A DNA stretch of 8,430 nucleotides, from NCBI GenBank assembly GCA_029862935.1, contig JAOTWK010000138.1, positions 1 through 8,430 on the forward strand, written 5' to 3'. The notes under the pieces were generated by a model, which ran no database searches, was not told where the DNA came from, and saw nothing but the letters and a program-made list of their open reading frames with translations. This document shows positions 1-4,854 of this stretch, piece after piece. The translations under genes were made by a program, and so were the position numbers. Numbering within the stretch: the stretch's first letter is position 1; each line of letters opens with the position of its first letter. The DNA comes from Gemmatimonadota bacterium. GTDB lineage: Bacteria; Gemmatimonadota; Gemmatimonadetes; Gemmatimonadales; GWC2-71-9.

Positions 1-516
1 TCCGAGGAGCCGTATGCTGCCGGCTTCGTGTCACGAGTGGCTGTCGGTGTCGCCGGCTCGTCCGTGTGGTTCGCCGCTCGAGTGACCAAGCCGGCGCTCA
101 GCTTTCGACCGACCAGTGCTGGGCATCCCGAGCTCGACAACGAAGAACCGGACATTCACTCCGACGGAGTCCAGTGCTATCTCGAACTCGACGAATGGGA
201 AGGCTATGTTGCCGTGCCACGTCCGGACAGCTCGGACGTTCGTATCCGTGGCATTGCAGGCACGGCCGCAGATGCGGCCCGCGCAACCGGCAAATGGGAG
301 CGGACGTCTGACGGCTACAGCATTGTGGTGGAGGTTGCCAGCGGTCACGTACCTTTCGTAGGGGAGTCCGTGCGGGTGAATCTGATTGTCAACGAGATGT
401 ATCCGGAACGCGTTCGGCGGGCCGGCCAGCTCGCGTTAGCTGGTGGTGGGGGCTGGGTGTATTTGCGTGGCGATCGGGAGAGTCCTTGGTCGTCGGTGAT
501 TGCGGAGGTCGTGTGA
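1..516 (+). CDS. C-terminal part of a protein ending in a CBM9-like/DOMON-like sugar-binding domain (5' end outside window)
   Basis: The reading frame is open from the first base, so this is the last 171 codons of a longer gene; a GTG at position 28 could be a start but has no ribosome binding site and I treat the gene as truncated on the left. The visible part looks like one beta-sandwich of the carbohydrate-binding module 9/DOMON-like kind. It has an acidic stretch leading to D-G-V-Q-C-Y-L-E, then a G-K-W-E-R-T-S-D-G-Y-S segment, a strand with V-E-V, and a late V-N-L-I-V-N-E strand followed by a basic turn and a tryptophan-containing final strand. That order (ligand-facing Asp-Gly-Val-Gln, then Thr-x-x-Gly-Tyr, then Asn/Asp near the end) is what I associate with the family. 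No catalytic domain is visible; whatever precedes the domain is outside the window. Its stop codon overlaps the start of the methyltransferase gene by 4 nt. The domain assignment is from pattern memory and is tentative; the ligand is unknown. Confidence 0.55.
   Translation, partial: SEEPYAAGFVSRVAVGVAGSSVWFAARVTKPALSFRPTSAGHPELDNEEPDIHSDGVQCYLELDEWEGYVAVPRPDSSDVRIRGIAGTAADAARATGKWERTSDGYSIVVEVASGHVPFVGESVRVNLIVNEMYPERVRRAGQLALAGGGGWVYLRGDRESPWSSVIAEVV
504..508 (+). promoter_or_regulatory. Ribosome binding site that decides the methyltransferase start
   Basis: GGAGG lies 4 nt before the GTG at 513. This favours the GTG at 513 over the in-frame ATG at 486, which would add nine residues that do not fit the family's N-terminus. 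Confidence 0.6.
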
Positions 517-1238
517 GTCTCGTCGTGGTGCTGGTGCGGACACAGGATGTCGTCAACATCGGCGGGGTGGTCCGAGCCATGAAGAACTTCGAGCTGCGGG
601 ACCTTCGCCTCGTGCAGCCGGTGGAATACGATCCCCGTCGGATCGAGGGCATCGCGCACAAGACCGGCGATGTATTGAAACGCGTGACCATTGTCGACTC
701 GTTTGACGAGGCGATCGACGACTGCGCCCTCGTGGCAGGGTTGACCGCTCGTGAGCGTACAGCCAAGCGGAACGTCGTTCGGCCTCGTGACGCGGCGCCA
801 GATCTGGTGCGGGCAGCCGCTGCGGAGCGGGTTGGGCTCGTTCTGGGACCGGAGGATCGCGGACTGACCAACGCAGAGCTGGATCGCTGTCATCGCAGCA
901 TTGTCATTCCGACAAATCCGAACCACCCGTCGATGAACTTGGCACAGGCGTTCACGTTGATGGCGTACGAGCTCCACCTGGCGCGGGGATCTCGACCGTT
1001 CAAGCAGCCGCGGCGTGCGGCGGCGCCGGCAACGGCGGGAGATCTCGAAGACCTGTTCGACGCTGCACGCAGCGCCTTGGAGGCGATTGAGTTCTTCAAG
1101 ACCCGGAATCCCGACACCGTCATGCGCACGGTTCGCGAAGTCGTGCACCGCACGCCGCTCGACGTGCGGGAGACCAAGCTCATTCGGGCTATGTGTTTCG
1201 AAGTGTTGCGCTACCTCGAGCGGATGGGTGTGCGGTGA
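513..1238 (+). CDS. trmJ: SPOUT-family RNA 2'-O-methyltransferase, TrmJ type (tRNA position 32)
   Basis: A 241-residue SpoU/TrmH-fold methyltransferase that probably transfers a methyl group from S-adenosylmethionine to the 2'-hydroxyl of nucleotide 32 in the tRNA anticodon loop, acting as a cytoplasmic dimer. The three SPOUT motifs are present. Motif 1 is N15-I-G-G-V-V-R21-A-M-K-N-F, with the usual Asn and catalytic Arg. Motif 2 is G-L-V-L-G-P-E114-D-R-G-L-T-N (about 108-120). Motif 3 is I-P-T-N-P-N-H-P-S-M-N142-L-A-Q-A, forming the trefoil-knot cofactor site. The last ~75 residues (DLEDLFDAARSALEAIEFF through LIRAMCFEVLRYLER) match the helical C-terminal extension typical of TrmJ rather than TrmH or RlmB, and total length is that of TrmJ. 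Motif 2 reads GPED where E. coli TrmJ has GRE, so the exact target is less certain. The GTG start gives a 4-nt overlap with the gene before it; the stop overlaps the next gene by 4 nt. It is likely a housekeeping gene caught in the operon. Confidence 0.85.
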   Translation: MSLVVVLVRTQDVVNIGGVVRAMKNFELRDLRLVQPVEYDPRRIEGIAHKTGDVLKRVTIVDSFDEAIDDCALVAGLTARERTAKRNVVRPRDAAPDLVRAAAAERVGLVLGPEDRGLTNAELDRCHRSIVIPTNPNHPSMNLAQAFTLMAYELHLARGSRPFKQPRRAAAPATAGDLEDLFDAARSALEAIEFFKTRNPDTVMRTVREVVHRTPLDVRETKLIRAMCFEVLRYLERMGVR

Positions 1239-2386
1239 CCGTTCCGGGATTCACGTCCACGCTGAGCAAGAGACCGGAAGACTTGTTCGGTACCGTTCAC
1301 GACGTTCCCGTCCGGATGACCCGGGCCGCGGGTTGCACGGTGTGGGATGACAGGGGCCGGGAATACGTGGATCTGGTCATGGGTTTGGGTGCCGTGGCGT
1401 TGGGCTACGGACACCCAGCGGTCGTGGAAGCCGCGGAGCGCGGTTTGCGAGACGGCATCGTCGGGCCGCTGGCGCCCGTGCTCGAGGCCCGTGTGGCCGA
1501 AAAGCTCTGTGCGGTCCTTCCGGGGGCAGAGGCCGCCCGCTTCCTCAAGACGGGCGCGGAGGCGGTCGCGGCGGCGGTCAGAATCGCGCGCGCCTACTCG
1601 GGTCGCGACCGGGTGCTGAGCTGCGGGTATCACGGCTGGCTCGACTGGTGTCAGGATGGACGCGGGGTTCCCGAGAGCGTGCGAAGTCTCCGCAGTCCGA
1701 TCCCGTTCAACGATGTTGACGCACTGCTTCAGTCGGTGGGTGACGGAGACGATGTCGCGGCCATCGTGGTCGAGCCGATCGTCGACGAACCGCCGACTGC
1801 TACGTGGCTCGAAGCCCTGCGCCGGGAAGCCACCCGGGTCGGCGCGCTCCTCGTGTTCGACGAGATCAAGACAGCGTTTCGCGTGGCAACGGGTGGGGTC
1901 GCCGAGCGGTGGGGCGTGACCCCAGATCTCACGGTTGTTGGCAAGGCGCTCGGCAACGGCCTCCCGATTGCGGCGGTCGCGGGTGGCCATGACGTCATGC
2001 GGGTGGTGAACGACACGTGGATTTCGTCGACGCTCGCGACGGAGATGGTGAGTCTCGCCGCAGCCGATGCGGTTCTCGATACGTTCAGGAGCCAGGACGT
2101 ACCACAGCACCTCTCGCGAGTTGGCACGCTGCTCTTCAACGACTTCGGGCGCTTGGCGGAACAGCACCCGCAGATCGTGCGTCGGGTCCGCGGCGTCCCC
2201 GAGATGTGTTACCTGGAGTTTCGCACCCCCGCCGCATCGGCCCAGACGGCGCAAGCGGCTGCGCGTCGAAGCCTGTTGCTCAAGCGCTCCGCATACAATT
2301 TCGTCTCGCTCGCGCACACGGATGCCGTGTTAACGGCGGTGCGTGAGCGGCTCGAGGCGGCCCTCGAGGAGGTGAGTGCATGCTGA
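1235..2386 (+). CDS. Class III PLP-dependent aminotransferase / aminomutase, glutamate-1-semialdehyde aminomutase-like
   Basis: A 383-residue fold-type I pyridoxal-phosphate enzyme. The cofactor site is intact: Y-H133-G-W (ring stacking region), F-D209-E (Asp bonding the pyridine nitrogen) and V-V-G-K237-A-L-G-N-G (Schiff-base Lys). The Asp-Lys spacing of 28 and the G-V-T-P-D-L stretch before the Lys match glutamate-1-semialdehyde aminomutase (HemL). Other segments fit less well: K-T-G-A-E-A where HemL has N-S-G-T-E-A, and C-G-Y-H-G-W-L-D-W, which I associate with the HemL-like transaminases of secondary and cell-surface pathways. It is also shorter than HemL (usually about 425). I therefore call it an aminotransferase or aminomutase of unknown substrate, not HemL. 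I chose the GTG at 1235 because it overlaps the previous stop in a GTGA coupling and lies just before family-like sequence; an in-frame ATG at 1193 would overlap the methyltransferase by 46 nt and has no Shine-Dalgarno. Two amidohydrolase-fold genes follow with overlaps, suggesting a common substrate. Confidence 0.85.
   Translation: MTVPGFTSTLSKRPEDLFGTVHDVPVRMTRAAGCTVWDDRGREYVDLVMGLGAVALGYGHPAVVEAAERGLRDGIVGPLAPVLEARVAEKLCAVLPGAEAARFLKTGAEAVAAAVRIARAYSGRDRVLSCGYHGWLDWCQDGRGVPESVRSLRSPIPFNDVDALLQSVGDGDDVAAIVVEPIVDEPPTATWLEALRREATRVGALLVFDEIKTAFRVATGGVAERWGVTPDLTVVGKALGNGLPIAAVAGGHDVMRVVNDTWISSTLATEMVSLAAADAVLDTFRSQDVPQHLSRVGTLLFNDFGRLAEQHPQIVRRVRGVPEMCYLEFRTPAASAQTAQAAARRSLLLKRSAYNFVSLAHTDAVLTAVRERLEAALEEVSAC
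2367..2375 (+). promoter_or_regulatory. Full-consensus ribosome binding site for the first amidohydrolase
   Basis: AGGAGGTGA, complementary over nine bases to the 16S rRNA tail, sits 4 nt before the ATG at 2380 and inside the 3' end of the aminotransferase gene. It is by far the best site in the window, so this gene may be translated better than its neighbours. Confidence 0.75.
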
Positions 2387-3186
2387 TCGACGTGCACGCG
2401 CACTTCTACACGGACCGGTCGGGTCGCGCCGATTGGCGCGAGGTGAATGCTCGGCGGCTTGCGGCAGGTGACAAGATCGGGATCACCGTGCACGTCGGAT
2501 CCATTCTGGGTTCGTGGGGGCATCGGTCGCCGACCTATTTCCCCTCGCCCGACGACGTGCGACACGCGAACGAGTCGATGGTGCAGATGCAGCGCGCGGT
2601 ACCGGGTCGGGTATTCGGGTACTGCGTGGTGAATCCCAATTATCCGACGCACGCGAAGGACGAGATCGTGCGCGGTCTGGATCAGGGACTGGTCGGAATC
2701 AAGCTTGCCGCGAGCCGCCGCGCCGATGACCCGTTGCTGGACCCCGTCGCGTCGTTGGCAGCGGAGCGCGGCGTGCCGGTGTTGCACCACGTGTGGCAGC
2801 ATCGCCGCCAGGATTGGCCCGGTCAGGACGCGTCTGACGCCGTTGAGTTGGCCCGGCTGGCCAGCCGTCATCCGGACGCCGACTTCATTCTCGCGCACTT
2901 GGGCGGAGGAGGGGAGTGGTCACACTCGCTGCGCGCCGTGATGGAACCGCGCAACCTGTGGGTCGATCTCTCCGGCAGCGGTGTGGACGTCGGGATGTTG
3001 GAGAGCGCGCTCGAGATGTTGGGTGCCGAGCGATTGATCTGGGGGACGGATCTCACGATGGACACGGGCTGGGCCAAACTCCGGTACTTGAAGGGACTCG
3101 GCTGTTCCGAGAGTGAAATGGACCTGATCGGTCACGGGAATGCGCAGCGGATATTCCCGACGGGGATCTTCGATGTCGGTAGTTGA
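2380..3186 (+). CDS. Amidohydrolase-2 family metal-dependent hydrolase or decarboxylase
   Basis: A 268-residue TIM-barrel protein of the amidohydrolase superfamily, in the branch (Amidohydro_2) that holds ACMSD-type decarboxylases and several C-O/C-N hydrolases. The metal ligands are visible in order: D4-V-H6-A-H8 at the end of strand 1; G-I-K108-L; V-L-H136-H137-V-W-Q-H; I-L-A-H173-L-G-G-G-G; and W-G-T-D224, the Asp expected to activate water or substrate. The length is on the short side (many relatives are 280-340) but the barrel looks complete, ending in the usual G-N-A-Q-R-I-F helix. It has no signal peptide and should be cytoplasmic. The ATG start is fixed by the AGGAGGTGA at 2367-2375 and by the DVHAH motif beginning at residue 4. 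It overlaps the aminotransferase by 7 nt and the next, related gene by 14 nt. The substrate cannot be read from sequence; sharing an operon with an aminotransferase suggests an amino- or oxo-acid intermediate, which is inference. Confidence 0.85.
   Translation: MLIDVHAHFYTDRSGRADWREVNARRLAAGDKIGITVHVGSILGSWGHRSPTYFPSPDDVRHANESMVQMQRAVPGRVFGYCVVNPNYPTHAKDEIVRGLDQGLVGIKLAASRRADDPLLDPVASLAAERGVPVLHHVWQHRRQDWPGQDASDAVELARLASRHPDADFILAHLGGGGEWSHSLRAVMEPRNLWVDLSGSGVDVGMLESALEMLGAERLIWGTDLTMDTGWAKLRYLKGLGCSESEMDLIGHGNAQRIFPTGIFDVGS
3162..3166 (+). promoter_or_regulatory. Ribosome binding site of the second amidohydrolase-fold gene
   Basis: GGGGA lies 6 nt before the ATG at 3173. It supports that ATG over the in-frame ATG at 3140, which would add eleven residues before the strand-1 motif. 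Confidence 0.45.
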
Positions 3187-3982
3187 CGTCGCCGCCTTCG
3201 TCGGCACCTACCCCTATCGGGATCTGGGTCGAGCCGGATCGGCCAGTTGGCTCCTTGCCCAGATGGATCGCTTGGGTATCGATCGCGCGTGGGTAGGATA
3301 CCTGCCGTCCATCTTGCGCTCCGATCCTGCAGCGGACAATCGAGCGCTCGCGAGAATCGTCTCGTCTCATCAGGATCGACTGATACCGGTACCGACTATC
3401 AACCCGGATCAACCCCGTTGGCAGGACGACCTGAACGAGGCTCTATCGCTGAGCGCACCGGCCGTGCGAGCGTATCCTCAGTTCCTGGGACTGGACATGG
3501 CGGGCGATGCCATGCGAGTGGTTGCAGGGGCGGCTGCGGTGGCTGGATTGCCGCTCGTACTCACCGTGAGGTTGGAAGACCGTCGGCAACGCCATCCGGC
3601 AGATCGGGCTCCGGAGTTGGCGGCGGCCGCGGTTCGAACGCTCGTTCGCCAAGATCCACAGCTCCGCCTTCTCGTGACCCATGCCGATCGGGCCTTCATC
3701 GAGGAAGTCCACTTCGGGCTCATTGAGACCGAGGCTGCTCGGGTAATGTGGGACATCTCGTGGGTGTGGGGACCACCCGAGGACCAGCTCCGGCTGCTGT
3801 TCGACACCGTTGGGGTTCAGCACTTCGCCCTAGGCACGGGGATGCCACTCCGGATGGGAGACGCGGCGTTCGCCAAACTCGATCTGCTCGATCTCGACCA
3901 GCGTGCCCGTGCCAGCGTGCTCGGGCGCAACATCGAACGATGGTCGTCGGGCGATGGCGACGAGGTCTCCGACCTCTCATGA
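3173..3982 (+). CDS. Amidohydrolase-fold protein lacking most metal ligands (probable pseudoenzyme or divergent clade)
   Basis: A 269-residue protein that lines up along its length with the gene just before it and is probably a distant paralogue, but with the catalytic residues replaced. D-V-H-A-H becomes D5-V-A7-A-F9; G-I-K-L becomes A-V-R-A-Y; the strand with H136-H137 becomes L-P-L-V-L-T131-V-R-L; W-G-T-D becomes L-G-T-G223. Only the His of the fourth site (V-T-H170-A-D) remains. It is not decaying at random: the frame is intact, and it has motifs of its own, G-T-Y-P-Y-R (11-16) and R133-L-E-D-R-R-Q-R-H-P142. I recall similar motifs (W-P-F-R and R-x-E-D-x-R-x-x-H-P) from a widespread set of non-canonical amidohydrolase-2 proteins; that is memory, not a search. 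It could be a non-catalytic partner of the preceding enzyme or a metal-free enzyme. It is the last gene of the cluster, overlapping its neighbour by 14 nt, and a hairpin follows 19 nt after the stop codon. Confidence 0.7.
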   Translation: MSVVDVAAFVGTYPYRDLGRAGSASWLLAQMDRLGIDRAWVGYLPSILRSDPAADNRALARIVSSHQDRLIPVPTINPDQPRWQDDLNEALSLSAPAVRAYPQFLGLDMAGDAMRVVAGAAAVAGLPLVLTVRLEDRRQRHPADRAPELAAAAVRTLVRQDPQLRLLVTHADRAFIEEVHFGLIETEAARVMWDISWVWGPPEDQLRLLFDTVGVQHFALGTGMPLRMGDAAFAKLDLLDLDQRARASVLGRNIERWSSGDGDEVSDLS

Positions 3983-4001
3983 TCCATGGTGTACTCGAGC
4001 C

Positions 4002-4029
4002 ACGTGTCGCTCGACGTCAAGCGACATGT
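4002..4029 (+). terminator. Hairpin at the 3' end of cluster 1
   Basis: ACGTGTCGCT, an 8-nt loop and AGCGACATGT form a 10-bp stem with one G-U wobble, 19 nt after the stop codon of the second amidohydrolase-fold gene. No T-run follows (only TTC), so it may be a Rho-assisted end or an mRNA 3' stabiliser rather than a classical intrinsic terminator. Confidence 0.45.
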
Positions 4030-4048
4030 TCGACGGGAGTGACTCCGG

Positions 4049-4076
4049 TTGTGTTGCGGCGCTCTTGGAGTATTAT
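4049..4076 (+). promoter_or_regulatory. Candidate sigma-70-type promoter of the ACIII operon
   Basis: TTGTGT (4049-4054), a 16-bp spacer and TATTAT (4071-4076) sit in the only AT-rich patch of the 233-bp gap between the clusters. An overlapping TATACT (4074-4079) is an alternative -10. The -35 is weak (3 of 6). Transcription would begin near 4083, leaving a leader of about 130 nt before actA. Confidence 0.4.
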
Positions 4077-4095
4077 ACTTGCGGCCGCTGCGGCA

Positions 4096-4131
4096 TTTCA
4101 CTCGCCGCGCTCACGCGGCCGAGTTTCACTC
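4096..4131 (+). repeat. 8-bp direct repeat TTTCACTC flanking the leader hairpin
   Basis: TTTCACTC occurs at 4096-4103 and 4124-4131, 28 bp apart start to start, close to three helical turns. The copies overlap or abut the hairpin stem. It may be an operator, or chance; no regulator family is recognisable. Confidence 0.25.
4101..4123 (+). promoter_or_regulatory. GC-rich leader hairpin upstream of actA
   Basis: CTCGCCGCG, loop CTCA and CGCGGCCGAG give a 9-bp stem with one bulged C, followed by TTT. It lies after the candidate promoter, so if transcribed it would sit about 20 nt into the leader and could act as an attenuator or 5' stabiliser. It could also be a second terminator element if the promoter call is wrong. 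The following T-tract is only three long. Confidence 0.3.
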
Positions 4132-4215
4132 ATCGCGGCAACCAAATGGCAGTGCGCCGCGTCGGACTGACGTCGGACGGAGCGGGTTGATGTCTTTGAT
4201 GGGTAGAGGCTGAGT

Positions 4216-4812
4216 ATGCGCGTGGCGGGGACGGCGGGTTCGATCACGGCACTCATGGCGATTGGGTTGGGGCTTGCGAGCTGCCGCGAAGAACCAGCTC
4301 CCTTCAGCACTGACGGCGCGCTGGCGGAATACGAGCCTCCAATCGATCTCGACACGGCCGGTCTCCCCGGACCCGTTCAGCCCATTCTCTATCGCCACGA
4401 TGTGCACGCCGGCCAGTACAAGATGGACTGCCGCTATTGCCACTTTTCGGTCGAGGCCAGTTTCAGCCCGGGTCTCCCCACGATGTCGACCTGCATGGGA
4501 TGTCACATCATTGCTGGTGCGGCGAACCCTGAGGTTCAGAAGCTTCGCGAGTACTGGAACGAGCGACGTCCAATCGAGTGGGCCGAAGTGCATGTGATGT
4601 CGCCTTTCGTACGGTTTCCGCACAATCGCCACGTGGTATCCGATTCCGGCAGTTTCGCCGATCTGTCGCTCGTGGAAAAATGCGAGCAGTGCCACGGCCC
4701 GATTCGCGAAATGCCGCAAGTGTATCAGTACGCATCGCTCAAGATGGGCTGGTGCATCACGTGCCACGAGAAGGAAGAAGTGAGCACCGACTGCACGCTG
4801 TGCCATTACTAG
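4216..4812 (+). CDS. actA: ActA: pentahaem cytochrome c subunit of Alternative Complex III, predicted lipoprotein
   Basis: A 198-residue exported cytochrome that relays electrons within the ACIII quinol:acceptor oxidoreductase on the periplasmic face of the membrane. Five CxxCH haem c sites are present: C72-R-Y-C-H76, C93-M-G-C-H97, C156-E-Q-C-H160, C180-I-T-C-H184 and C193-T-L-C-H197, the last one residue from the C-terminus. Five haems and the pattern H-D-V-H-A-G-Q-Y-K-M-D-C-R-Y-C-H and F-P-H-N-R-H (extra His as distal axial ligands) are the hallmark of ActA. The N-terminus has a hydrophobic stretch ending in L20-A-S-C23, a lipobox, so the mature protein should begin at a lipidated Cys23. 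The ATG at 4216 has GAGG 6 nt upstream and begins the signal sequence directly. It is first in the operon, 42 nt before actB, and matches the canonical actABC order. Export by Sec and haem attachment by a cytochrome c maturation system encoded elsewhere are inferred. Confidence 0.9.
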   Translation: MRVAGTAGSITALMAIGLGLASCREEPAPFSTDGALAEYEPPIDLDTAGLPGPVQPILYRHDVHAGQYKMDCRYCHFSVEASFSPGLPTMSTCMGCHIIAGAANPEVQKLREYWNERRPIEWAEVHVMSPFVRFPHNRHVVSDSGSFADLSLVEKCEQCHGPIREMPQVYQYASLKMGWCITCHEKEEVSTDCTLCHY

Positions 4813-4854
4813 GAATGCATAGACTCTGCTCCGTACGGCGACGATTGGCGGCTG

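Larger units (their letters stand above)
3983..4215. other. Intergenic regulatory gap between the two clusters
   Basis: This 233-bp stretch is the only sizeable non-coding region. It carries the 3' hairpin of cluster 1, one AT-rich promoter candidate, the leader hairpin and the 8-bp direct repeat described separately. From 4132 to 4205 I see no further structure apart from two very short reading frames (4146-4190 and 4190-4213, linked as TGATG) that have no visible ribosome binding site and that I do not call as genes. Confidence 0.6.

Noticed and set aside
345..1148. Minus-strand open frame of 267 codons
   Set aside because: Antisense to the methyltransferase and the upstream gene; no domain, and long antisense frames are common in high-GC DNA.
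1211..2317. Minus-strand open frame of 368 codons
   Set aside because: It is antisense to the aminotransferase gene with intact PLP motifs; composition is Arg-rich and no family is recognisable.
1235..2386. Calling the aminotransferase HemL, with a role in haem supply for the nearby cytochrome
   Set aside because: It is about 40 residues short of usual HemL, differs at the S-G-T-E-A motif, and is separated from the cytochrome gene by a probable terminator and promoter.
3748..4190. Plus-strand frames running through the end of cluster 1 into the gap (3748-4170 and 3903-4190)
   Set aside because: They overlap the real gene in other frames, have no ribosome binding site, and read through the hairpins and promoter candidate; Arg/Ser-rich products with no domain.
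4146..4213. Two tiny leader frames (14 and 7 residues) joined by TGATG just upstream of actA
   Set aside because: No Shine-Dalgarno is visible before the first, no amino acid run suggests attenuation, and such short frames are expected by chance.
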